Positions 1-11,600 of a stretch of DNA of 64,000 nt are shown here, piece after piece. The notes under the pieces were generated by a model that worked only from the letters and a program-made list of their open reading frames with translations, was not told the DNA's origin and made no database searches. How positions within the stretch are numbered: position 1 is the first letter of the stretch; each line of letters opens with the position of its first letter. The stretch comes from Ancylostoma caninum (taxonomy: Eukaryota > Nematoda > Chromadorea > Rhabditida > Ancylostomatidae). The translations under genes and the position numbers were made by a program. The stretch lies in NCBI GenBank assembly GCA_037903475.1, contig JBAJFG010000573.1, positions 186,001-250,000 on the forward strand, read 5' to 3'.

Positions 1-1119
1 AAAAAATTGGTATTGTCGAGAGCCTTGTCGGGATGCTGATCTTCGAAGCTCGCTGCCGTACCAACTGCACCATCAGTGTCCACACCGGCAAAGGTTGAAT
101 ATCCACTTCTAGAGAACCTCTGATGAATGTGCCGCAGGAAGGTAGCCCGAATAGCGTAAAGCCTAAGGAGGTCTCCCAGCTGCTGACAATTTCACGTCAG
201 TTGATTCTCAAGCTTTCCTCGTTTCAGTAGAAGTTGGGGAATGATGGCACTGATTGAGGGAAGGACGGCAGTGGCAGAGAGCAGATGCGCATAGGCTGTA
301 CTGTACTCCACATGTTACGCCGTTTGGGCTGCATTCTTACCGCACAGTTGTCAAAGATGGAGTGCAGTAAACCGAACACATATACAGTCGCGTCGGTAGA
401 ATGTGAAAATTTTCGCGGGATTCGCGAGATTCGCGGGATTTGCGGGATTTTTGCATAACTTCTTTCAGAATGAATATTTTTCGAAATAAAAAGAACCACG
501 TGGTGTAGAATAACATCCTGCAGCTCTTCATACCTCGATCACGCCTCACAGTTGCGGCTGTCACCAAAAATTTTAAAATCTTCGTTAATTGCTTTGACCC
601 CGCCCACTAATTGGGGTCAAACACGGAAAACTCCACAAATTTTTCCTCTCTAAACTGATATTCTACATTGTGGAAATTTCTTATCGAGTCCAATGAGTTT
701 ACTAGAGGATGACGAACAATCTGATGTGAAAATTATTCAGTGACTATGCAATCTTTCTTTTCCTGAAAGTAGCAGATTTCCAATTTTTCAACCAAATTTT
801 CAACACATAGGCCAATGGCAAAGCGTTCATCTCGATTTCACAATATGTTAGAAAAGAGTACAGTGAATTGCATAGGTTAAATCTTAGGTCGCTTGCAATT
901 TCTTTTCGAAAGTCAGCTGCAAATTTGGCAACACGTCGAATTTTCTTCTAATTTTGTGAAGATGGACAACCAAAAAAATTCGTTCGTTAAAACCCGTATG
1001 AGATGATTCCAGAAAGATCGATAGAACTCCCTGCCCTGTTATTCTTACCGCACAGTTGTCAAAGATGGAGTGCAGTAAACCGAACACATATATGTACTCT
1101 CCACTAGAATGTGTACATA
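1..1119. other. no gene recognised; short duplicated segment
   Basis: Nothing coding is supported. A stretch of about 50 bp (CTTACCGCACAGTTGTCAAA and the following TGGAGTGCAGTAAACCGAAC) occurs at about 336-386 and again at about 1042-1091. The second copy abuts the palindromic element at 1120. Short open frames here are on both strands and look incidental. Confidence 0.5.
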
Positions 1120-1390
1120 CAGTGGACGTCAGTGGCGTTGGCCCATCTGCGGCCTCGAGAAGGACGTCGCGCAACCGCGCCGCGCGTGCCGTAATCGATG
1201 TTTTCTGCTGCTGTTGTGCTATTTTAAGCAGCTTTTCTACCCGATTTAAAGAATGTTTGACCAAATCGGGAGGAAAAAAGCTTTGAAATAGCATTCCGGC
1301 GGCAGACGACACCAATCCCAGCGCGCGCAGTACGGTTGCGCGGCGTCCTTCTCGAGGCCGCAGATGGGCCACCACCATTGCCGTTTACTG
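1120..1390. mobile_element. palindromic MITE, family M1 copy A
   Basis: The ends are inverted repeats of about 55 bp: CAGTGGACGTCAGTGGCGTT at the left, and CCACCATTGCCGTTTACTG at the right as the imperfect complement, both with the GGCCCATCTGCGGCCTCGAG core. The element is flanked by TA on both sides. A related copy lies at 58607-58833. No transposase is encoded. Confidence 0.75.
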
Positions 1391-1417
1391 TACAATGCTG
1401 CTCCTTATCTTTCCGCA

Positions 1418-1846
1418 AGGGACGCGCGCGACGCGTTAAATCGTCGCAAAGCGTCGCTTTTCCATAACATTCTCAGAAAAGAAGCCTTTCCAATTTTTCT
1501 TGAGAAGCCTGGAAGAAAATGTTCTGTCCATCTCATGACGAATCTGAACATATGTAATCTTTTCGACATCGAGCTTTTCGCACTGCAGAAAGTACCATCA
1601 CAAAATATGGTGTTGAAATCGTTCTGGATTGAAACGGTCAGGTACAAGGAGGTCTCTAGAAATTTGCAGTGATGTTTTTGACAGACATAGAAAACAATAT
1701 TGAAGAATTCATGAACCACTTGATCCACTGTAATACAGAGAAACCATCTATCCGGGAAAATTTGGGTATCCTTATTTTCAAGAAAATTACGGAAAGAAGA
1801 CGCTTTTGCGACGGATAAGTGCTTCGCGCGCGTCCTTTTTGCAAAG
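1418..1846. repeat. imperfect inverted-repeat element (about 430 bp)
   Basis: The left arm AAGGGACGCGCGCGACGCGT...GTCGCAAAGCGTC is the imperfect complement of the right arm ending ...GCTTCGCGCGCGTCCTTTTT. The arms are about 70 bp. The long open frames inside on both strands are most likely by-products of the palindrome. Target duplications were not resolved. Confidence 0.55.
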
Positions 1847-2472
1847 ATTAGGAGGGTATTGTAGGGACATGTACTTACCTCCCTTTGCATCCTGAAGCGG
1901 TCAAGATGTGTCTCGCTAACATATTCCTCCTCCTTTTGGATAGAAAGACAACCTCAGCACTGACTCCTCGGGAAATTGCGCCACAGAGCGAAATTTTCAC
2001 TTGAGGAGTGTGCAGGCGAACACATTTTTTACCAATTGCGTTGCAGTTGAACTACAGAGTAATCTCTTGCGGAAATTATATCTCAACCTTATAACGATCC
2101 CGAGAGCAGAGCGATAACTCATCATAGAGGTCTTCGGGAATGCTCCTCACAATATGTATCGCACATTCACGGTGTGCAGTCAGTTTGGGAGTTTTTTTTT
2201 TTGCCAATTGACGCCGCCGCGAACACATTATGGCAAAAAAGGGGTTGAGCCATTTAAACTGTCTCTAGCTACAAGAAAATCCAACCACAACTCCTCGTCG
2301 CTGCTCATTGGAGGACGTCACATCGACAAGAAGTGAAAAAGTGTCGTATTCAAATACACCGCGCAACGATGCTCTAGCGTCATCAGCTCATGCTCACCCA
2401 TAGGCGACTGTCGCAGCAGCAAATTAACGAGGCTTCTTGAAATTATGCTCCACTACAACTCCACTACATCTC
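1847..2472. other. no gene recognised
   Basis: Mixed-composition sequence with one T-run near 2190. No supported coding, RNA or repeat feature. Confidence 0.4.
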
Positions 2473-2674
2473 AAGGGGCTTGCATACTTTTGCCGCAGCG
2501 GCGCCGCCACCGCCACAGCAAAAGTGTGTGCGCGGCATTAGTTGTCGCCCGGCGACAAACTACTCCCACTGCCAATTCTTGCCGCGCGCCGCTGTGCGAC
2601 GTCGCTGGGCGCCGGGTCGGCCTATGCTTGACCATTGGCGACCGCCGCCGCGGCAAAATTCTGCAAGCCCCTTT
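2473..2674. mobile_element. GC-rich palindromic MITE (about 200 bp)
   Basis: The left end AAGGGGCTTGCATACTTTTG is complementary to the right end CAAAATTCTGCAAGCCCCTT, followed inward by GCCGCGGCG-rich arms. The composition is far more GC-rich than its flanks. No protein is supported. Confidence 0.7.
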
Positions 2675-2884
2675 AGGTAGCCTCTAAAAATCCACGCGGA
2701 AACAGAGTGTTCTCGTCGTAAGGGAAATCGGGCTACGCTAGAGCTTTGCAATTGGTACACTGAAATTTTGCTTCCGTCCTTCAGAGGTAATTCATTTCCC
2801 TTTTCACAAAACTTCACTATTGAAAACAAGCTTATCAGTCTTGCTTCTCAATTTCAAAGTATTCGCCCTACCCAATAGTGCTTT

Positions 2885-3870
2885 ACCCCCAAGTTTCAGG
2901 TCTCCAGCTTCAAGAGGAAAGATTCAGCACGGGAATTACGGAGATGAGGTTTCGTCGATAAAAATGGCCTTTTTTCCATGTTTTTATCGACGGAGTTGAA
3001 TCGCGGCGGAAGCAGCTGCGGAAAAACGAGCTGTACAGCCTGAAAGCGCAAACCTTCGACTATGAAAAACCTGGAAAAATTGGGACCTCAACGGGCCAGA
3101 TCTTCTGATGTTCGTGTCCGACTACAACCATGCCTCCGAACGAGTCAAAATTTTAGGCTGAAATTTTCGCTCGTCCGTACTGAAAGTCCTACCCAGTCTT
3201 CCACCCCTATAAACAGTTATTTCGTGCTTTACGGCCGATCATCTTGAATCTACTACAAGCGCGTGTCATTTTACGCCATGCAAAAATTCTAGCCTCGGAG
3301 GGGATCGAACCCTTGGCCATGTCGATGCTGTGTATGGTTGTTTTTCGTGACGAATAGGAAGGTATTTCGTTTAGAAAATCTGTCGGACGCTTTCAGACTG
3401 AAATTCGCTCACCGCACACGCTTTAACCCTCAGCAAAAATTTTAGCCTCGGTAGGGATCGAATCGAATCCTTCAACATGTAGATGATGTATATAGATGTT
3501 TTTTCTTGATGTGTCCGAGCCTCATTAGTTACGTAAGCAACATTGCATAGTTATTGCACGTTTTTTGTCCACCGCGTACATTTCAACGTTTTCCAAAAAA
3601 CTTTCAAACAACTAGTTAGATACAAAAGAGCCTCTTTCCCCTTCCTATGCTCTGGCTCCACCACACCTCTCGCAGTATGAATACGTGAAATGGGATATCT
3701 AAATATCTAAATTCTGCAAGCATAGAAGGAAATTTGTGTGCAAAGGGGGGGGGGTCGTATTTTTGGTGGCTGAAAGGGGGGGGGGTCGTATGGGGATCGA
3801 TTTTTTACCATCATCACGCTTGACCCTGGTCATGAAAGCAACTTTTACCCAAACGAATGAGAGTGATTGT
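2885..3870 (-). repeat. dispersed repeat R1, copy 1
   Basis: Pieces match the copy at 40770-41890 in opposite orientation. They are the stretch with GTCGATAAAAATGGCC (2950-3000, itself a hairpin with TTTTTATCGAC), the CGCAAACCTTCGACTATG end near 3050, and the poly-G/GTCGTAT stretch at 3735-3840 ending near ACGCTTGACCCTGG. Two internal copies of a phrase like TAGCCTCGGAGGGGATCGAA lie at 3290 and 3445. No gene is seen. Confidence 0.55.
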
Positions 3871-4599
3871 AAACGAAAACAACCGTTCATTGCAAGATTC
3901 GAAGGCAGCGTCGTTTGAATTCCGAGATGTGAACAAACTTTACTACTATTCAGTACTTTACTAGCTCGACGCACTGATTCCAGCAATGGGCATGAAACGC
4001 TCCGAAATGGCTAATAAACCTTTCTAACGGAGTTTGACCGTTACCTGTACCACATACCTTGTACCTGTCGTCAGGTCCCGATGGTTTCAAGACAGCTCAA
4101 GTGTGCTGCTGCTTTTGGCAGCCCATGAAGACTCTATTATTGTGTAAATCCTGGGAATCCCAGGTGAGCACTACTCTCAACTCATCTTGTTCGAAGTTCG
4201 GGGGCAACACATTTGTTGGAATGCGCTTGCCTCTAAATTTCTAAGGGAGAAAATCTTGCTTAGCCATACATTCTCTGGGGAAATTACCGATAGGTTACTA
4301 TGTTACTTCCACTATAGACGGTGGAAGAAGATTTTGACGAGAGAGATTCATTGGTGAGGAGCTAAACAGTGAGAACACGAATGGCTCAGTTCTTACAGCA
4401 CTGGACTTCGACATTGGCATCACGACACGATTCCTGATAGTATCTGAAAAAACGCGACCTTACCTTTCCGAAAGTGGTACATCATATTGGAGAGAGTTAT
4501 TTCTTTGTAGGAATCCAAGGCGAAGCTTTTATCTAAGCAAGCGAAAAGTCAGTTGAAAAAGGCATGATAATTCTACACCATGCTAATTTTTATCTTCAG
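3871..4599. other. upstream flank of the recognised Dispatched-like exons
   Basis: Apart from the doubtful exon at 4075-4163, no feature is supported here. Confidence 0.4.
4075..4163 (+). CDS. possible additional upstream exon of the Dispatched-like gene
   Basis: The segment follows a GTCGTCAG acceptor and ends in a strong CAG/GTGAGC donor. One frame is open and contains VCCCFWQPMKTLLLCKSW, a Cys/Trp pattern like the first extracellular loop of Dispatched proteins. Its end phase does not match the exon at 4600, which needs two carried bases. If the exon is real, a further small exon must lie between them. Confidence 0.3.
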
Positions 4600-5668
4600 C
4601 ATAGAATCGCTGAGAACTACGGTATCTAAGTGTCGTCAGAACTCTGCCCTTCCGATTTGCAACTCCCAACTTATTGCACAGATCCTTAACTACTTGCTTC
4701 CTCGGCCATCATACTCGAAGAACAACTATGTTGCCATTGTGTTAAAGGTATTTCGAGGCATGTACAGTCCTTTACAATTGTACCAAGTTCTCTTGCAGAT
4801 CCCAGCTAGCGATCGTCTCCCTGGAAGCCTCCAATTCTATAACGACTTGTTGGAGTTGTTTCAAAAGCACTTTACTCGCGACATTCATGTGAGAGGAGCG
4901 TTCTTCAACGTGAAAAACGATGAGTTCCTCCGGGCGCTTGTGAAAGACACCTACATAGCTTTCATCTCGGGTATGTGTCCGTCACATCATGTTCTCATCT
5001 TATTGTTTGCTGACTAAACTGAACGCGATTAGCCCAATCCCAGTAGGAAAGAGCGGTTCTGTATCGGTGGAAAAATCCAATTTCACACAAGGAACAAGAA
5101 AGGAAAAAAGGCTGCGTTTTTTCTGGTTGCAGCTGGAACTGTTACAACAAACTCTACCCATGAAAAAAAAAACAGTAGAACTGGAAATGAACAAAAACCA
5201 AGCAGTGAGGAAAGTGGAGGTCGTGTAAGGAGCACTCCAAACAGAAAAGGGTTTTGAAATGCTACTTACTTCTCATCCAGCAGCTTAGCTAACTGCAGAA
5301 CACCTGCTCCCTTTTGACTGTGAAGCTCGTATAAAGAGATCCGGATGACCTTCCGAATCCTACTAATATTTCAGCAGCTCTGGTGCTCACATGCTTTTTG
5401 ATATACTCTCGAAGCATATTCTACACAGTAATCATCACCACTATAATATTCTTATCAATGGGTATAGCTTTCTTTTTCTATACGGTAAGTACTCTTCAAA
5501 TTCTATGCCACAATCATCGGATTTACAACTACAACTTTTCGAAATGTTGAGATGATCTTCCGTATCGATTTCTTCCCTTCCTTGAATCTTCTGGCCCTTG
5601 TTCTTATGATCGCTGTTGGAGCTGATGACGCGTTTCTACTCATGGTATACTACAGGAAATTCAAAAAG
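4600..5668 (+). CDS. Dispatched-like gene, exon island 1 (4 exons: extracellular loop end to TM4)
   Basis: Exon 4600-4747 follows TTTTTATCTTCAG. A 51-nt intron (4748-4798) happens to be open in frame and could be mis-annotated as coding. Exon 4799-4970 encodes the segment leading into the first SSD helix and ends at CGG/GTATGT. Exon 5375-5484 encodes two hydrophobic helices with the loop IYSRSIF. Exon 5552-5668 encodes the TM4 motif VGADDAFLLMVYY. The acceptor before 5552 is weak (TGTTGAG). Confidence 0.75.
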
Positions 5669-8600
5669 GTAATTCGCTTCGTTGCTACAGTAGCTGCAGT
5701 TGTTGTGGCACTTTGTGGCACTCACCATCCATGGCATTTCAATGCCACAAAATAGCCCTAAATTTTCATTCATTGTCTACCAGAATGGTGCAAGAGGAAT
5801 GGCGCACTGTTCTTTCAAAACCTTTTAGTTTTCTTGAAGATAGTATAACATCTAGATATGGTAATAGGTTTGCAGGACAGAGCCAGCTCTGCTGTGAGTA
5901 AAAAAAAAGTTCGGCTGCAATTAAAGGTCGTGAAATAATTGAAAATGCACGAAACGCTATGTTTTCAAGTTTTTGAATGTCGTGGATTTACGTGTAACAC
6001 GATGAGCAATACAGATCGAGACATCCACTATGTATTTGGATAGGACTTTGCCACCTGCGCGACATTTGGGCTCAGAGGCGACAAATTCGCTGTCGGCAGC
6101 GGGTGGATGAGCGCTTGTTGAGGCAGTCACATTGTTATTTTCAAGATTCTGGATAGATGATCCTATCTAACCCGCCTTGTAGAAATAACATCCTCAACAG
6201 CGCTTTTAAAAATCGCAAATTATCTCCCAGAAAAAAAACCCCGAGATTATTAGAGCCCTATTTTCTGCTAGGCAACAGTCGACCAAAATGTGCTTCCAGA
6301 AGCTGGCTCAAATTTTCGTAATTTTAATGGGAGGAGTTCAAGTAATTCTCACATTCTGTAGGAATATCGCCGCATTCAAGCCGTTTTTGTCAGCTCGGAA
6401 AGCCTCCATCTCGCAAGAAAAAAGTTAGCCAAACACGACGACCTGAGATCTCCTTGTTTTTTGCTTCACAGTTTCCCCAGTTCTGGTCAAGTGACTTGCT
6501 CATACGATAAGCAATGGACCCTAAAGAGCTGATATCGTCTGCCGAGGCTACCGTTCATTGACATTGAGGTAGAAAAACGGACATTCTTCAAGTACATTTG
6601 AGCACGAAGGGAGCGCGTACGGAGAGTTCGTGTCTAAGATTTTGAGTTTTTAGAACTCCAAAAAATCCTGCGAAAAAAAAAGCATCTTGAAAACCTCCTC
6701 GCTTAGGAGAACTAGCAGGATAAAAAAAACGTCCAGGGATCAGCGGTATCAGTGCTTTTTCCTCCATTCCAAGTCCTTTTTTGGTCTTTTTGCTTCCGCT
6801 TTTTTTCTCATGGTTAGCACTCCGAGCTTTCTTCTTGCTCCTTTCCAAAGGAATCTTTGGTTTATTGAACCATAACTAGTTCCCCTATATTCTTGAGAGA
6901 TTCTTTGCTCTCACTACCTTCAATAGCGCTGCCAAGCAATGCGAATAGACGATTCCCCCAGAAAAATAGCCTGCAGCGGAGGCCCTGTTTTGAACTTTTT
7001 CGTATCCGCTGCCAGGACTGCAGAGCTTCTCCATATTGACGAGTCGAGAGATTTCAAGAGATAGAGATTCAGGAGGTTCTAAGGAATTTCAGCTATTAGG
7101 TTGTTACGTAAGTTTCCGCTGTTTTGAAATTTTTGACGAAAAAGTTTTATAAAATATCAAGTAACAATAAATGACAATCGAGGTATGCACGACAACAGTC
7201 GCTGAACTTTTGCCGTATTCACAGCAAGAGCTCGACTCCGCTGGTCCAGAAATGCATGGACTACGAGGCAAAGAATTGAGTCGGGCAGTGCTCGAAGTCA
7301 CTGACTTTGAAAAATCGGTACTCTCATAGTAGACATTCTGGTGATATGGTAACCGGCGCTCTGTTAGAGCCAGATTTGTGCTACATAATGCGTAATTAAA
7401 AATTCCTCCGCGTGCTCTTCGCCTTTTCAGAGAGTTCGACCAACAAAATTAAGGTGCCCGACACAGAGTGGCAGAGTGGTGTGATTTCCACTGAACGCTT
7501 GAAACTTTCCATAAAATACTACCGTTCACTGTTCTCAAATGGTTGATGTTCCCAGTCACAGTAGAAAAAATCCCACTTCAATTTGCTCCATTTCCAGAGT
7601 GAAAAACGACATAGTTAAAATTTTGAGTTACCAAGTTCGTTTCCTCTTCTTGAACCTGCCCGACAATAAAATGTAGTGAGAAAGTGTGGCCTCAAGAACA
7701 CTCAACCCAAATTTGATTAGAATCATGCAACGTTATGGTCCACTTATTATCCGTGCAAGTGCTGTTACCAAATTTGCATTCTTGAAGGGTTCACTCCGAA
7801 ATTAATTACATTTTCAAAACAAGACGAAGAAATATGATTCATAATGCAGAATGTTCGCAAGGTCATGCGCTTTAAAACAGTAAAACAGTGCTGTGCGAAA
7901 TCTAATCGGTACTCATTTATTAGGAGCCTTTGAAAATGCCTATGCGAAAACAGCGGAAACTTATGTAACAACCTAATATATAGCAATGTTCTGCGTAGCC
8001 GATTGCCCTGGCTTAGTGAATAAATATCTTAGGGGACTTCCATGAGTGCTGCCTCTAAAGTTTTTCACAAAAGAATGTTCTACGTTGGTTTGTTGCCCTG
8101 TACCTTCAAGAAATTCTCTTCCGAAATTTTGAAATTTATTTGCAATGAAGCAATATTAAACCTACATCGCTACGTATGTACATATTTATAGCCACCATTT
8201 ATGTGAGCTACCCTGTTCTATCAGCTAGCCAGCTCATTGATCCCTTCACTGTACGAGCAGGCCGGCTTTGACCGGAAGAATCTCGATAGCGTTCTTTTCC
8301 TGCTCTCCCTGCTTTCAACTGTGATATAAGACAGATAAAATTTTTGAGGCATGACCACAGCTAAGGTCATGCGAGGAAAGCAGGAAGAGGACGGAAAAAA
8401 GCTGAATACACAGGGAGAAGCTGCGATTCTCAATACTGACCAGGTCAGAAGTTGTGGCTCGAGAGTGCAGATCACTGCACATTTAGGGCATTGTCATCTT
8501 TGATGAAGACTAGCGCCCCTACGGGTCGCTAGGAAGTGGGGTGGGGCAGCCACTTGAGATAGGTGCAAAAGTTTCGCGCCTATGAAATCCTTAGGAAATT

Positions 8601-11600
8601 GAAATAGAAGCGAAAATACTAATTAATTGAGTTTTAGTACAAAATTCTCCTTATGAGTTGCGTGTATTCAACCAGTCTGGCCGCCTAGCCAACTCCGGAC
8701 TTCTTGTATGCGCTTTGCTCGAGCACTCTTTTTACACCATGTAAATTCACTTTCCGATGCAATGATACATCCCTCGTTTGTTGTCACCGCACTTCTTAAA
8801 TGTCACCTACCATGGCTAGTCATCCTCAACTCTGCGCGTGCTTATCATTTATATGAATCTAGTAACTGTCGACTATTTGCTGCAACCGACACAGTGTAAT
8901 TAAGAACTCGAGGTAATTCAAGTTGAGATTGTTGTTGGACGAATATCTTTCTTTAAGGCGCGTTTCCTGCCATTTGGGCTACTCACACAGTTATTCACAG
9001 CTGGGCCAAAGCGCACCTCTCCTCCATCCGTGAACCAGTATCTTCTCGCTTCTCACAATTGGGTGAAAGCGGACCTCTCCTCCATCGGCATCACCGCATC
9101 CTGGCAATCCCACACATTAAGCGGACATCAGATCCACATTTAGGCGTTCTTAGCACCTGTACCACAGAGGACCTCTTATACCCGCGAACCCCCCTACCTT
9201 GACGTTCCCTACATTTTTAGACCACAGCGCAGTCCCTCCTCCATCCACAAATCCGTGTCGTTCCCTCAACTTTCAGGCCCCAGCAGACCCATCCCTCCTT
9301 CGGTGGACCAGAATGCTGGTGTTCCTCACACATGGGCCACAGCGGACCCCTATTCCATCGGCATGACCCTGGGATTCCCACACTTTAGGGCAAAGCAGAC
9401 CCATCTTCCATCGGTGAACTCAAATTCTTTTATTCCTCACACTTGGGCCAACGGACCCCTCCTCCATCTGTCAACAGTATCTTCTCGTTCCTCACAATTG
9501 GATGAAAGCGGACCTCTCCTCCATCGTCATAACCGCATCCTGGCATTCCCACAGTTTTCACCTGGGGCACAGCGGACCTCTCCTATGCCAGCGAACCCGT
9601 ATCTTGGCGTTCCCCACATTTTTGGACCACAACGCACCCCCTCCTCCATCTGCGTACCCGTATCTTGGAGTTCGCTTAGCTTTCAGGCCCCAGAAGACCC
9701 CCTTCGTTAGACCCGAATGCTGGCGTTCCCTCAATTTTCAGGCCACAGCAGACCCTTCACTTTACCTATCATCGACTCTCGATGATCGCGGGGGCGTGGT
9801 CAGTGCATAATTACCTTGGATCCTCACTCGTCTACCTAGCACCCACGGTGCGTGGCTGTTGCAGCAATAAAAGCTTGTGTACTACTCTCTCTGTCCACTG
9901 TATTCAATACCACTGAACCACCCAGAGGGTCTGTTCAAAAAGGGAAACAACCCTCAGTCTCTAGCACCCATTAATATTAACAGAATGCTGGTGTGCCTCA
10001 CATCTGGGCCACAGCGGACCCCTGTTCCATCGGCATGACCGTTTCCTGTCATTCACTCACTTTTTGGCCACCACAGACCCATCGTCCATCGATGAACCCC
10101 TATTCTGGCATTTCTCCCACCTGGGCCATGACAGACCCCTTCTCCATCTGCGAACTCGTATCCGGGCTTTTCCGCAACGTTGAGTCACAGTACAACCCCT
10201 ACTCCATCGACATAACAGTATCTGTCACTATTCGCCCCTGGCACACCTATCGTCCGTGCGTCCTTACCCTTTGTATGTAATTACATATATGTAATTACAT
10301 ACTTGATCACAGGAAGTGTCACAGTGGTCTGTATTGACGCATTTTTCTATGCATGTGAGTGTACAACTGGAATCTCTTCCGTGGCTGCAGAATCGCTCAG
10401 AATTTTCAGACGGATGCTAGGACGAGAACGTGCGGCGGATACCATCACTGCAATGGGCCTAGAGAGCTCCAACGCCGCACACTGATCTCGCTCATGCTAA
10501 TCTGCGGTGCAACAGTTGGTTTTGAGTGAAGAGCAGTGGCTATCCTGCTCCGTTTAATGTGCTGCATTAAAGCCTTGCTAGCTCTGACTCATCGGTTGGT
10601 GTGAGACCGCCGATCTAGGACAGTCACTGTGCAAGGATTTCGAAATTGCGGGTCCCGCGAAGGTCTAGTCTCATCTCGCTCCATAAATCGGTTTTTCGTA
10701 TGACGTCTGCGCATCTCTCCCTCCACCATTGTCTATGCACTGCACTGCACAAAAGATTTCACAAGACTCTCATGGTCTGACGCCGGAAAAAACTAGACCC
10801 TTACAAGTCTTTATATAGGAGAATCCTGAATTTTGAGTATACTAGGCCATTTTGTCTTTTTTGTGCCTCCCAAGCCTCAGTTCCTCAAACAATGCACAAG
10901 GCATACACATTTGTCTTTTTTTGGTTGGTGTTGGTGTTGGTCTGGCTTTATCCAATGATTCGCTGGCTGTTAATGTTTTTACTCACACAGCCACGATGAA
11001 GACAATTTGTTGCTAACACTTTTGCTTAATTCCTCGCAGTTTCTACATCTACAATTCCAGTTTAAAGTCGAGCCATATCACGTTGGCGACCCATACATTC
11101 CACTCTACAAGGAACATGACCGCATAATCCGCGCAATTCGTAGCTCCGTGCGACACTCGCTAACATCGATGTTCGTCACATCTGCAACTACAGCAGTTGC
11201 ATTCATATCGAACCTCACGAGTTACATTATCGTGCTCAGGTAGGACCTTGCATGAATTCCTTATAGTTGAGACAACTTGTGCTTTTCAGATGTTTCGCAG
11301 TATATGCTTGCATCACTGTGGTGATCAACTATATTCTGGTCGTAATGTTACTTCCTAGTACTATGACATTATGCTGCAGAGAGACTCATAAAAAATTCAT
11401 ACCGGAATTCGAAGCAGCTCGAAAGCTAGCCTATATCATTTTTCGATACCGTTACATCATTACAGCTGCTGCAGCTGTTGCTACAGTGACCGCAGTTGTT
11501 ATAACATTCGTGAAACCCGGACTCCCTATGCCACGGTACAATCCCGCAAAAGTTAGTGACACATAGTTTCGGCTAACTTACCGGCACAGACAGTTCAGGT

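Noticed and set aside
1405..1890. 161-codon minus-strand frame and a 102-codon plus-strand frame
   Set aside because: They lie across an inverted-repeat element and show no family resemblance.
3290..3480. tRNA genes suggested by GGGATCGAACCC-like phrases
   Set aside because: Only a B-box-like phrase is present. No A box at proper spacing and no cloverleaf.
9000..10260. CRISPR-like array
   Set aside because: Repeat and spacer are not separated. Units are degenerate tandem minisatellite in a eukaryotic genome.
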